Part shown: positions 31,689-40,275 of the stretch, piece after piece
How the letters are laid out: every line of letters begins with the position of its first letter
Numbering within the stretch: the first letter of the stretch is position 1
Source: JANQMY01 sp965227095
GTDB lineage: Bacteria; Pseudomonadota; Alphaproteobacteria; JANQMY01
Assembly: GCA_965227095.1 (NCBI GenBank)
Contig: CBDDFL010000001.1
Location: 3,119,898-3,183,897 of the forward strand
Direction of reading: 5' to 3'
DNA: 64,000 nucleotides
Notes under the pieces: model-generated
Told to the model about the DNA's origin: nothing
Databases searched by the model: none
Seen by the model: the letters and a program-made list of their open reading frames with translations, nothing else
Translations under genes and position numbers: made by a program

Positions 31689-31697
31689 TTATCCACA
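31689..31697 (+). promoter_or_regulatory. Perfect DnaA box upstream of dnaB
   Basis: TTATCCACA matches the DnaA box consensus TTATNCACA exactly, 72 bp before the dnaB start. No second box or AT-rich origin-like cluster is nearby, so DnaA control of dnaB is more likely than an origin. Confidence 0.55.
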
Positions 31698-31768
31698 GGA
31701 CGCAAATTTCTTGTGGAAATCTGTTTGTGCATGTTTCGATTTCCGAAAGATCGCATTATAAAATTGCG

Positions 31769-33298
31769 ATGAACGCATCGATCCCCCCAGACGCAGATTA
31801 CATGGACCATTCGCAACCGCCGCATGACGACGATACGGCGATGCGCGAACTGCCTTACAACATTGAAGCAGAACAAGCTCTGCTGGGCGCCATCCTCTAT
31901 AACAATAAAGCGTTTGAACGGGTTTCAGACTTCCTGCTGCCGGAGCATTTTTACGATCCGGTCCATGCGCTCATTTACGAAAACAGTTCGGAGTTAATTA
32001 AGCGGGGCCAAATCGCCAGCCCCATCACCCTGAAGCCTTTTTTCGATCAGAACCAGGCGCTGAAAGCCATCGAAGGCGGTGGCGCGGGATATCTAAAGCG
32101 CTTGGCCGCCGCAACCGTGTCTGTCTACAGCGCGAAAGACTTTGGCCAAACCGTTTACGACCTTGCCATCCGGCGCGAATTGATCGCCATCGGCGACGAA
32201 ATGGCGGAGGTCGCCTATGATTCACCGATCGATTTGTCCCCCTCCGACCAAATCGAAAATATTGAAGGCCAACTTTTCCAACTGGCCGAAAAAGGCAAAG
32301 TCAATTCCGGTTTTATCAAGTTCGATGCCGCCACCCTAAAAGCCAGCGAAATGGCCGAACTGGCCTATAAGAAACCCGCGGGCGTGTCGGGCATCGCCAC
32401 CGGCTTGACGGATCTCGATGAAAAGCTTGGCGGATTGCAAAAGTCCGACCTCATTATCGTCGCCGGCCGTCCCGGCATGGGGAAAACGGCGCTTGCCACC
32501 AATATCGCCTTTCACGTCGCAAAGAACTTTCGCACGGAAGCCGATGAATTCGGCAACGAGCGAACGGTGGATGGCGGCCGCGTGGCGTTCTACTCTCTGG
32601 AAATGTCGTCCGAACAGCTCGCCACCCGTATCTTGTCGGAACAATCACGGGTCAGTTCCAGCGCCATTCGCAAAGGCACCATCGACGAAGACGATTGGCG
32701 GAATTTCGCGCAAGCGGTCACCGATATCCAACACATTCCTCTGTATATTGATGAAACGGGCGGCATCTCCATTGCAACGCTTTCGTCGCGGGCACGGCGC
32801 CTGAAACGCACCGCGGGCGGCTTGGACCTCATTGTTGTCGACTATTTGCAATTGGCAACGGGTGCCGGCAAACGCAACAGCGATAACCGCGTGCTGGAAG
32901 TGGGCGAAATAACGGGTGGCCTCAAGGCGTTAGCCAAAGAACTTGAAGTGCCGGTTATCGCACTCTCGCAGCTAAGCCGGGCCGTCGAAAGCCGCGACGA
33001 CAAGCGCCCCAACCTTTCGGATTTGCGCGAATCCGGTTCTATTGAGCAGGATGCGGATGTGGTTATGTTCGTGTTCCGGGAATCCTATTATGTAAACAAC
33101 CGGGAACCGACCGAAGGGACGCCGGAACACGACGTGTGGCTTCAAGACATGGAACGTGTGCAAGGCAAGGCCGAAGTTATCGTCGCCAAGCAACGCCACG
33201 GTCCGGTTGGCAAGGTTGAGCTTTATTTTGAAGAACGCTTTACAAAGTTCGGCAATTTGGATCGTCACCACACCAGCGACGATATCGGCGGATTTTAG
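31769..33298 (+). CDS. dnaB: Replicative DNA helicase DnaB
   Basis: DnaB is the hexameric 5'-3' helicase at the replication fork. The 509-residue product has the N-terminal DnaB domain (RELPYNIEAEQALLGAILYN, LLPEHFYDPVHALIY), the linker, and the RecA-like C-domain with Walker A GRPGMGKTALATN, Walker B LDLIVVDYLQLA, H3 LSQLSRAVESRDDKRP and the arginine-finger region VAKQRHGPVGKVELYF. Length is normal. The start MNASIPPDAD lacks a clear Shine-Dalgarno; ATG at 31802 is an alternative. It follows the accessory block and precedes alr. Confidence 0.97.
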   Translation: MNASIPPDADYMDHSQPPHDDDTAMRELPYNIEAEQALLGAILYNNKAFERVSDFLLPEHFYDPVHALIYENSSELIKRGQIASPITLKPFFDQNQALKAIEGGGAGYLKRLAAATVSVYSAKDFGQTVYDLAIRRELIAIGDEMAEVAYDSPIDLSPSDQIENIEGQLFQLAEKGKVNSGFIKFDAATLKASEMAELAYKKPAGVSGIATGLTDLDEKLGGLQKSDLIIVAGRPGMGKTALATNIAFHVAKNFRTEADEFGNERTVDGGRVAFYSLEMSSEQLATRILSEQSRVSSSAIRKGTIDEDDWRNFAQAVTDIQHIPLYIDETGGISIATLSSRARRLKRTAGGLDLIVVDYLQLATGAGKRNSDNRVLEVGEITGGLKALAKELEVPVIALSQLSRAVESRDDKRPNLSDLRESGSIEQDADVVMFVFRESYYVNNREPTEGTPEHDVWLQDMERVQGKAEVIVAKQRHGPVGKVELYFEERFTKFGNLDRHHTSDDIGGF

Positions 33299-33331
33299 CC
33301 AACGGCCCTCACATTCGGCGGAGCGTCGCTA

Positions 33332-34486
33332 ATGTACAAACATAGCGTCAAAGCATTCCGCAAAGGCCTGGCTGTGTCAGAATCCGCCTGGCTGTCCATC
33401 GATCTCAATGCGATCATCAAAAACTATCGGACACTTCAAAAGCTGGCATCGACAGCAGACGTCATGGCCACTGTAAAAGCGGATGCGTATGGCCTGGGCA
33501 TTGAAGAGGTGGCTCCCGCCTTGGCCCAAGCGGGGTGCCAGAGCTTCTTCGTCGCCCTCGTCTCCGAAGGGGCCGAGCTGCGGCGCATTTTGGATGATCA
33601 CGGCCTGTCCGGGCAGATCTATGTCTTGAACGGCTATGAGGAGGGCGCGGAAATGGCTTTTCGCGCGGCAAACCTGATCCCTGTTCTCAATTCAATGACA
33701 CAGGTGTCGAATTGGATTGCCAACGACCTGGACACACCCACAGCCCTTCACATCGACACCGGCATGAACCGGCTGGGCATTACGCCTGAGGACGCGCAAA
33801 ACCTGAGCAAAACGCAGATCCGCGACCTGAACCTTACCTTGGTGATGAGCCATTTGGCCTGCGCCGATGCCCCCAATGACCCTAAAAATGAAGAACAGCG
33901 AAACCTTTTCGAAACCCTGTCGAAACCATTCAACGGTATTCGGAAAAGTCTCAGTAATTCGGCGGGGGTGCTTCTAGGTGAGGCTTATCATTTCGACGTG
34001 GTCCGGCCGGGATTGGCGCTCTATGGGGGGGCGCCGTCAATTGCAAAGTCCATTGAATTTGAACCGGTTGTGACACTTTCTTCAAAAATCATTCAAGTCC
34101 GTCAGATTGACAAAGACCAGACCGTCGGATATGGGGCAACTTATCGCGCTTCTGGGCCGGAACGTGTTGCCACGTTGGGCCTGGGATATGCCGATGGTTT
34201 TCGATGGGGCCTTGGCGGGAAGGCCCGGGGGTTTATTGGCGAGACAGAGGTACCTGTTTTGGGGCGTATCTCCATGGACTTGACCGCGATTGATGTGACG
34301 AATGCGGCCGCGGACGCGGGCGCGCATGTCACGCTGTTGGATAATCGCATCACGATTAATGAAGCGGCCGAGCTCGCGGGCACGATCCCCTATGAAATTT
34401 TAACTGGGCTCGGTCACCGCATGCCGCGCACCTACATCTCTGTTGACAGCAACAGCGCCTCTCCCGAGGCGGGAGGGCAATCGTGA
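33332..34486 (+). CDS. alr: Alanine racemase
   Basis: Alr makes D-alanine for peptidoglycan with pyridoxal phosphate. The 384-residue protein has the PLP lysine K49 in VMATVKADAYGLG, and the second catalytic base Tyr in TVGYGATYRA. The barrel N-domain and beta C-domain are complete (LGRISMDLTAIDVT, TGLGHRMPRTYI). The ATG is 33 bp after dnaB; a GTG at 33374 nearer the conserved start is possible. It overlaps the next gene in GTGA, implying coupling. Confidence 0.94.
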   Translation: MYKHSVKAFRKGLAVSESAWLSIDLNAIIKNYRTLQKLASTADVMATVKADAYGLGIEEVAPALAQAGCQSFFVALVSEGAELRRILDDHGLSGQIYVLNGYEEGAEMAFRAANLIPVLNSMTQVSNWIANDLDTPTALHIDTGMNRLGITPEDAQNLSKTQIRDLNLTLVMSHLACADAPNDPKNEEQRNLFETLSKPFNGIRKSLSNSAGVLLGEAYHFDVVRPGLALYGGAPSIAKSIEFEPVVTLSSKIIQVRQIDKDQTVGYGATYRASGPERVATLGLGYADGFRWGLGGKARGFIGETEVPVLGRISMDLTAIDVTNAAADAGAHVTLLDNRITINEAAELAGTIPYEILTGLGHRMPRTYISVDSNSASPEAGGQS

Positions 34487-35256
34487 ATTTATTTGCGGCC
34501 GTGGGTGCCATGACCCTCGCCTTTCTGGCGGAGACCGGACGCTTCGCGCAGTTTTCCGGCAACGCCATTGTGCATTGCTTTCGCCCCCCTTTCTTCATCG
34601 GCATTTGGGCCCGGCAAATGATGGCGATCGGTTATTACTCATTGCCGGTGGTGGGCTTGACCGCCTTTTTCACCGGCGGCGTGCTGGCCCTGCAGATCTA
34701 TATTGGCGGCACGCGCTTTAACGCGGAAAGCATTGTGCCGACCATTGTCGTGCTGGGGATTACGCGGGAATTGGGCCCGGTGATCGGCGGTCTCATGGTG
34801 GCCGGCCGGGTGAGCGCCGCGATCGCGGCAGAGATCGGCACCATGCGGGTGACCGAACAAATCGATGCGTTGGTGACCCTGTCTACAAATCCGTTCAACT
34901 ATCTGATCGCGCCCCGGGTGATCGCGGCGATTATTACCCTGCCCGTTCTGGTGTTGATTGGCGATATTATCGGCGTCATGGGTGGCTACATTGTCAGCAC
35001 CCAAAGCCTGGATTTCAATTCGGCCACCTATATCAAAAACACCGCGGACTTCGTGGAAGCGGGCGACGTAACGTCTGGCCTGTGGAAGGCCGCCGTCTTT
35101 GGCTTCATTATCGCGTTGATGGGCTGCTATCACGGCTTCCACAGCCGCGGCGGCGCGCAAGGTGTGGGCAGCGCCACCACTTATGCGGTGGTGGCCGCGT
35201 CGATCCTGATCCTGGCCGCCAACTATCTGATGACGTCCATCCTGTTTTCTGAATAA
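34483..35256 (+). CDS. mlaE: MlaE-family ABC transporter permease
   Basis: The 257-residue permease belongs to the MlaE family, which moves phospholipids or related lipids between membranes. Five to six membrane helices are visible, and the signature TRELGPVIGGLMVAGRVSAAIAAEIGTMRVTEQIDAL is present (read as two segments). The start is GTG, in GTGA overlap with the alr stop. mlaF follows after 13 bp. An MCE-domain partner (MlaD) is not adjacent; it may be elsewhere. Confidence 0.92.
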   Translation: MNLFAAVGAMTLAFLAETGRFAQFSGNAIVHCFRPPFFIGIWARQMMAIGYYSLPVVGLTAFFTGGVLALQIYIGGTRFNAESIVPTIVVLGITRELGPVIGGLMVAGRVSAAIAAEIGTMRVTEQIDALVTLSTNPFNYLIAPRVIAAIITLPVLVLIGDIIGVMGGYIVSTQSLDFNSATYIKNTADFVEAGDVTSGLWKAAVFGFIIALMGCYHGFHSRGGAQGVGSATTYAVVAASILILAANYLMTSILFSE

Positions 35257-35269
35257 ACGAGAGACCGCC

Positions 35270-36046
35270 GTGGCAGCCCATGCAAAAATCGAACTGAAAA
35301 ATGTTCACAAGAACTTCGGCCCCAAATCGGTTCTCGACGGGGTCAACCTGCGGGTAAAACCGGGTGAATCTCTTGTGGTGATCGGTGGGTCGGGCACCGG
35401 CAAATCGGTCATGCTGAAATGCATTTTGGGCCTGATGTATCCCGACAAAGGCAAGATCCTTGTGGACGGCGAAGACACCACGCGCATCGCGGGCCGCGCC
35501 CGCGAAGACGCCATGCGGAAGTTCGGCATGTTGTTTCAGGGGGCGGCGTTGTTCGACAGCCTGCCCGTTTGGGAAAACGTGGCCTTCGGCCTTATCCGCG
35601 GACAAAAGATCCGGCGCAGCGACGCGAAAGAGATCGCCATCGATAAGCTTGCGAAAGTGGGCTTGGGCGCCGACGTGGCCTTGCTGAGCCCGTCGGAACT
35701 GTCCGGCGGTATGCAAAAACGCGTGGGCCTTGCCCGCGCCATCGCGGCGGACCCGGAAATCATCTTTTTCGATGAGCCCACAACGGGTCTCGATCCCATC
35801 ATGGCCGACGTGATCAATGAGCTGATCGTGGAATCCGTCAGGGAGTTGGGCGCGACCACCCTATCGATCACCCACGATATGGCCAGTGCGCGCAAAATCG
35901 CCGACCATATCGCCATGCTCTATCACGGCCACATCATCTGGTCCGGTCCGGCGGAAGACATTGACCAAACAGGCAATGAATATGTGGATCAATTCATCCA
36001 TGGCCGCGCCGAAGGCCCCATCCAGATGCAGGTACACAAGCTTTAA
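35270..36046 (+). CDS. mlaF: MlaF-family ABC transporter ATP-binding protein
   Basis: A 258-residue ABC ATPase, partner of the permease at 34483. Walker A is GGSGTGKSVMLK (39-50), the Q-loop GMLFQGAALFD, the signature LSGGMQKRVGLARA, Walker B IIFFDEPTTGLDP and the switch His in TLSITHDMASARK. The MQKRVGLARA wording is typical of MlaF. The start is GTG 13 bp after mlaE. The pair resembles the retrograde phospholipid transport system. Confidence 0.93.
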   Translation: MAAHAKIELKNVHKNFGPKSVLDGVNLRVKPGESLVVIGGSGTGKSVMLKCILGLMYPDKGKILVDGEDTTRIAGRAREDAMRKFGMLFQGAALFDSLPVWENVAFGLIRGQKIRRSDAKEIAIDKLAKVGLGADVALLSPSELSGGMQKRVGLARAIAADPEIIFFDEPTTGLDPIMADVINELIVESVRELGATTLSITHDMASARKIADHIAMLYHGHIIWSGPAEDIDQTGNEYVDQFIHGRAEGPIQMQVHKL

Positions 36047-36073
36047 GCCCCGTCTGGTTGGCTTCGGTTTAGG

Positions 36074-37177
36074 CTAATATCCAAATTCTTTGAGATAGCG
36101 CGGCAAGAACAGGTCGCGGCCTTTCATGCGGCTCGTGACGAACGGTCCAACAACCCACCCGTCGCGCCCCAGGGGCAATACGGATGCTCCCCTTTTGGGA
36201 CCGACAGGCACCAATAACGGAGGTGTCGGCCACGGCGCATACGGCTTCATCTTTTCGATGGCCTTCCCGTCCAGCATCCGCCGAATTGTTTTGGCAAGCC
36301 ACGGGGCTTGCCGGGTGATGGCAACAATGGTCATGGCTTCACCGGCATTCGCGGCATCTCCCAGCGCAAAGATATTCGGCGTGCCGGGCAATCTCATCCA
36401 GGGATCGGTCGCGACACGACCAAGCGTATCAAAGGTCATTTCGTCTGCTCCCTGAAGAAGCGACGCCTCCGGTTTAGACCCGATGGCCGGAAAAACCAGG
36501 TCTGCGGATACCGTGCCGCCGTCCGACAATGACAGGGTGGCGGGGCCGAACGGTCCGCTGATTTGCGGTAAGTCTGTGACCAGAGCATTCAGCTTCACGT
36601 CAACGCCCAATGTTGAAAGGTCTTTGACAAGACGTGTCCCCAGCCGAGGGTTGTAGTCTGGCAGCAACGATGGGCCCGACGAGATGAGCGTCACCTCTTT
36701 CCTAGGGTGCACCTGCGCGATTTCTCCCGCCAATTCAATTCCCACAGGTCCGCCACCGACGATAGCAATCGATTGCGCCTCCAGGATCGCGGCCCCCGCC
36801 TCTTCTTGCGCTGACCGAAAGTCCGCAATTGAGTCTGTATGCGCCTTAAACGGAATCGCGTAGCCCGCCCCCGTTGCGATCACAATGGCATCGCCCTGAA
36901 GCGCTTGCCCGTCTGCCAATTCAACGGCCGACCCGTTCAGCTTACTTGCCTTTCCCTGCACCACCGCGCCATTTTTGAGAAGCCGGTCATAGGGAATCAA
37001 CAACTGATCCAGCAGGCCGGGCTGCACAAGGGACCGGATCGCAGCAACATTATGGACAAACTGAGATTTTGGCTCGACCAGGGTAACGTCGGCATGGGCA
37101 TCCAACAGTCGCGCTACATTTATGCCCGCATATCCGCCGCCAACAATGATCACGCGCCTGCTTGATTTCTTACTCAT
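36074..37177 (-). CDS. FAD-dependent NAD(P)H oxidoreductase (FSP1/NDH-2-like)
   Basis: The 367-residue flavoprotein has two Rossmann folds: FAD binding IIVGGGYAGINVARLL at the N-terminus and NAD(P)H binding IAIVGGGPVGIELAGEIA in the middle, with the FAD ribityl motif IFALGDAANAGE near 280. The overall pattern is like AIF/FSP1 and type II NADH dehydrogenases, which reduce quinones or quinone-like lipids at the membrane. No C-terminal membrane anchor is evident. It is leftward and starts the block of four accessory genes before radA. Confidence 0.85.
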   Translation of the reverse strand: MSKKSSRRVIIVGGGYAGINVARLLDAHADVTLVEPKSQFVHNVAAIRSLVQPGLLDQLLIPYDRLLKNGAVVQGKASKLNGSAVELADGQALQGDAIVIATGAGYAIPFKAHTDSIADFRSAQEEAGAAILEAQSIAIVGGGPVGIELAGEIAQVHPRKEVTLISSGPSLLPDYNPRLGTRLVKDLSTLGVDVKLNALVTDLPQISGPFGPATLSLSDGGTVSADLVFPAIGSKPEASLLQGADEMTFDTLGRVATDPWMRLPGTPNIFALGDAANAGEAMTIVAITRQAPWLAKTIRRMLDGKAIEKMKPYAPWPTPPLLVPVGPKRGASVLPLGRDGWVVGPFVTSRMKGRDLFLPRYLKEFGY

Positions 37178-37201
37178 CTGTTCCGTCTTCTCAGTCCTAA
37201 G

Positions 37202-38017
37202 TCAGTTCTGCTGGAGTGTGCCCGGGTTCTGCCTCACCCAGTCTGAAATTTCGTAACAAGTCGCCACCCAAACATCGTCTGCTGCACTGAGACGCTTCAA
37301 AAAATTCTCAAAAACAGCGAATTGCTCTGTGGATTTTCCCATAAGATAAGGGTGAAAAATCAGCACACGACATTGTTTCTGATCACGCGCCTCCTCAATG
37401 ACGCGATCCAAAACAACTTGCCAATCGTCTAGTGTTTTGAGGTCTTCTGATCCGTAGAGCTCCTTTCGAACGATGGCCAGTTGAGGCTCCAGGTAAAGCG
37501 CATCCACATCGGTCCACCGAAACGGCAAGGAAGTGACACCATCGGTAACACTTACGTCTTCTCCCGCGGGCGAATTATAGGTAAGGCCGGCAGCCTTCAG
37601 AATCCGGTTGGACTCTTCCGTGGACAAACCGCCTGGAGGGCGGAACCCGGCAGGTGTGATGTCGATCTCGCCGGTTGCCGCGCGGCATTTGTTGAGAATT
37701 TCTTCTCTCTGTTCCTCTGACTGGGCAAACCACAATTCGTGTTGCCAGCCATGCAACGCAACTTCGTGCCCGGCATCCACCATCGACCGCAAGGAGCCCG
37801 GATTCACGCCGGCATTCCATGCTTCCACAAAGAAAGTTGCGGAAACCTGGTTTTCGTTTAAGTCGTCCAACAAACGCGGCAACACATCGACAGCCGTATA
37901 ATGGCGGCCTAAAGGTTTGTCCGCAGGCCACTTTCCTTGCTGGACGTCAAACGCCTCTCCAAAATTGTCGAACGTAAGGGCGATGGCACCTCTTTTTGCG
38001 TCTGGCCCCCAGGTCAT
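37202..38017 (-). CDS. Polysaccharide deacetylase family protein
   Basis: This 271-residue NodB-fold protein carries ALTFDNFGEAF, HEVALHGWQHELW and GFRPPGGLSTEE, the three metal and substrate motifs. In the first, the usual TFDDG is TFDNF, so the second Asp, a metal ligand, is Asn. The HGxxH pair is intact. Such variants are common in non-carbohydrate or allantoinase-like members, so deacetylase activity is uncertain. The start ATG shares one base with the stop of the FAH gene (TGATG), with GGAG 7 bases before. Confidence 0.82.
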   Translation of the reverse strand: MTWGPDAKRGAIALTFDNFGEAFDVQQGKWPADKPLGRHYTAVDVLPRLLDDLNENQVSATFFVEAWNAGVNPGSLRSMVDAGHEVALHGWQHELWFAQSEEQREEILNKCRAATGEIDITPAGFRPPGGLSTEESNRILKAAGLTYNSPAGEDVSVTDGVTSLPFRWTDVDALYLEPQLAIVRKELYGSEDLKTLDDWQVVLDRVIEEARDQKQCRVLIFHPYLMGKSTEQFAVFENFLKRLSAADDVWVATCYEISDWVRQNPGTLQQN

Positions 38018-38874
38018 CACAGGTCTCCAAACGACGTTCGGATTGTGCCAAGCCCGTCAATGGTGGACTCGATGACCCAGCCGTTATCAATGAAGAGATG
38101 CGGCGATCGCGCAATACCCACACCGTCGGGCGTTCCGGTAAAGATCAAGTCGCCCGTGCGCAGTTCGCATACATTGGACAGGTATGAGATCAGCGTGGGA
38201 ATGTCGAAAATGAGTTGGGACGTATTGCCGTCCTGAAGCACTTGTTCTTCGGTCCGACACGAAATCCGAAGCGACGATGCATCCACGTCGTCGGATGTTG
38301 TCAGCCAAGGGCCAATGGGTGAGAAAGAGGCAAAACTTTTGGCCAAGCTGAATTGTGCTGGTGTCGATACAAACTGGGATGCCCGGTCGGACACATCCTG
38401 TCCGACGCAATAGGCCGCCACATGGGTCATGGCATCCGCTTTTGAAATGTTCCGACCCGGCGTGCCGATCACCACCACCAGTTCAACTTCCCAATCCACC
38501 ATTTTACTGGGCAGTGGAGCGCGCGCTGACGGGCCGGCGAGCGACGAGGGAAACTTCGTAAACACCATCGGTTCCTTTGGAACTTCCAATCCCGATTCTT
38601 CGCTGTGCGCTTTGTAGTTCAAACCAATGGCGAAGATTTGGCTCGGATTCGTGATGGGCGCGTCCAGCATCGACAAATTTTGGCTTAGTTTTTCCACACT
38701 AAGCATGGGATCCAACACCGGTTGTTCCGTGTCCACCCATTTCTGAAGGTCAGGCACTTTGGTCAAAAGGTCCTGGGGGTCGTCGGAGAACGCGCCGTTT
38801 GATGCAGCGGCGACATCAAACCCGCCGTCCGCGGACACAATGTGGGCACGCCCGTTAATACGCGCAATTTTCAT
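38017..38874 (-). CDS. Fumarylacetoacetate hydrolase family protein
   Basis: The 285-residue protein has the FAH C-terminal fold, which hydrolyses or decarboxylates 2,4-diketo acids. The metal motifs are seen in GLNYKAHSEESGLEV, the strand VDWEVELVVVIG, then AYCVGQDVSDR, a later GPWLTT, and LIFTGTPDGVGIA. It resembles 2-hydroxyhepta-2,4-diene-1,7-dioate isomerase-type proteins. Co-translation with the deacetylase gene (1-bp overlap) suggests they act together, but the substrate is not known. It is divergent from a TetR gene. Confidence 0.86.
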   Translation of the reverse strand: MKIARINGRAHIVSADGGFDVAAASNGAFSDDPQDLLTKVPDLQKWVDTEQPVLDPMLSVEKLSQNLSMLDAPITNPSQIFAIGLNYKAHSEESGLEVPKEPMVFTKFPSSLAGPSARAPLPSKMVDWEVELVVVIGTPGRNISKADAMTHVAAYCVGQDVSDRASQFVSTPAQFSLAKSFASFSPIGPWLTTSDDVDASSLRISCRTEEQVLQDGNTSQLIFDIPTLISYLSNVCELRTGDLIFTGTPDGVGIARSPHLFIDNGWVIESTIDGLGTIRTSFGDL

Positions 38875-38945
38875 GAGCCTTCCCTCCGTGAAAAACCTGG
38901 CTGTTATTGGTTCTATAATTATTTTCTACATTCGTCCAATTTTAT

Positions 38946-38973
38946 TTGACTGATTTACACATTTGGGTATTTT
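38946..38973 (+). promoter_or_regulatory. Probable promoter of the TetR-VOC gene pair
   Basis: TTGACT (38946-38951), 16 bases and TATTTT (38968-38973) in AT-rich sequence, about 40 bp before the TetR start. No palindromic operator is obvious, although imperfect ATTGG/CCAAT words flank it. Confidence 0.5.
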
Positions 38974-39012
38974 AATGCAATCAGAAATTTGGATGGAAGG
39001 TCTTCCGCCCCC

Positions 39013-39684
39013 ATGGGTGAGAACGCGATTGCATTAGACACGACAAAGACACGGCGCAAACCACAACAACGCGCGGTTCAAACCAAAGAAGCCATTCTGG
39101 AGGCGGCCCTGCTGGAATTCGCCGATCATGGGTTTGAGGGCGCGAGCCTGCGCAGGATTGGCGAACACGCCGGAATCAATCACCGGCTGATCCAGCACCA
39201 TTTTGGCTGCAAGGAAATGCTTTGGAAGGCCACCGCCACATACGTGCTTGGTCAGCTGGAACAACGGCTGTCGGAACGGGCAAAGGGGTTGGCCGGTGTC
39301 AATGAGATCGAATTTCTGCGATTGATTTTTCGCGAATTCATTCTGTTCAGCGCCGCCTGCCCCGCCCTGAACCGGTTCATGTTGCAAGCCAATTACAGTT
39401 CGGAACGCATGGATTGGTTCATCGAAAACATCTTGACCGCGTCAGAGCTTGCCCCGCTGACCCTGATTGCGCGGGCCCAAAAGGCCGGTGTGTTCATCGA
39501 GGGGGATCCGGCGCGCCTGCACTATGTATTTATCGGCGCCGCAACCTCGATTTTTGCCTACGGCACCGAGTTCAAGCAAGTCACGGGTCATGATCCGTAT
39601 GACGATCAAATCATCAATGACCACATCAAGATGATGGAATCCATCTTCATGAAATCTCCTGCAAAGACCAAGGCACCATCATGA
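39013..39684 (+). CDS. TetR family transcriptional regulator
   Basis: A 223-residue TetR protein. The HTH is TKEAILEAALLEFADHGFEGASLRRI then GEHAGINHRLIQHHFGCKEML. The C-terminal domain resembles the CerR/PsrA-like group (FREFILFSAACPALNRFMLQ). The start is uncertain: ATG at 39013 is used, with a TTG at 38989 also in frame. It overlaps the VOC gene in ATGA, so both are translated together, and it is divergent from the FAH-deacetylase pair, which it may regulate. Confidence 0.85.
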   Translation: MGENAIALDTTKTRRKPQQRAVQTKEAILEAALLEFADHGFEGASLRRIGEHAGINHRLIQHHFGCKEMLWKATATYVLGQLEQRLSERAKGLAGVNEIEFLRLIFREFILFSAACPALNRFMLQANYSSERMDWFIENILTASELAPLTLIARAQKAGVFIEGDPARLHYVFIGAATSIFAYGTEFKQVTGHDPYDDQIINDHIKMMESIFMKSPAKTKAPS

Positions 39685-40202
39685 CCGCCAAAAATCCAAG
39701 ACCAAGCAGATTGCATCACCACGCCTTCGTGTCGAGCGATTTGGAAGCCACCCGGAAATTTTACGAAGATGTCGTTGGGCTGCCCCTTTCCATCACCTGG
39801 TGCGAGGGGGACGGCGATCAAGCCTATTGCCATGCATTCTTCGATCTTGAGGACGGCAGCAGCCTTGCCTTCTTCCAGCTCGCGGACCCTGCCGCTGCCC
39901 AGGCCCACTTACAGGCCAAACCCACTTCTGCCTTTTACCATGTGGCGCTTAACGCAACCCAAGACGTTATGGATCGGGTGGCCCAAAAGGCCGAAGAGGC
40001 AGGTCACGAGGTGATGATCCTTGATCATGGCTATTGCTCATCCCTCTATCTGACAGATCCGGATGGACTGATTGTGGAACTAACGGTCGATGCCCCGAAG
40101 GCGGAGAAATTGATTGCCGAACGCCAGAAAGATCCGCACCAGGAATTGGCAAACTGGCTTGCGGGCGATCACACGGCGAACAATCTGGTCCGGCACGACT
40201 AG
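39681..40202 (+). CDS. VOC family (glyoxalase-fold) protein
   Basis: The 173-residue product is a vicinal-oxygen-chelate protein. The start LHHHAFVSSDLEATRKFYEDVVGLPL is the classic VOC repeat one, with metal His in RLHHHAF, and the second module ends DHGYCSSLYLTDPDGLIVELTV with the metal Glu. Related proteins are dioxygenases, glyoxalases or bleomycin-type binders. The substrate is unknown. It overlaps the TetR gene by 4 bp. Confidence 0.86.
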   Translation: MTAKNPRPSRLHHHAFVSSDLEATRKFYEDVVGLPLSITWCEGDGDQAYCHAFFDLEDGSSLAFFQLADPAAAQAHLQAKPTSAFYHVALNATQDVMDRVAQKAEEAGHEVMILDHGYCSSLYLTDPDGLIVELTVDAPKAEKLIAERQKDPHQELANWLAGDHTANNLVRHD

Positions 40203-40275
40203 GGTCGGCGCTCTTCGGAACGGAAACAGACGCGCCAAATGCCGTCCTATTCAATTCCTGTTTGGCCCCTCATGT

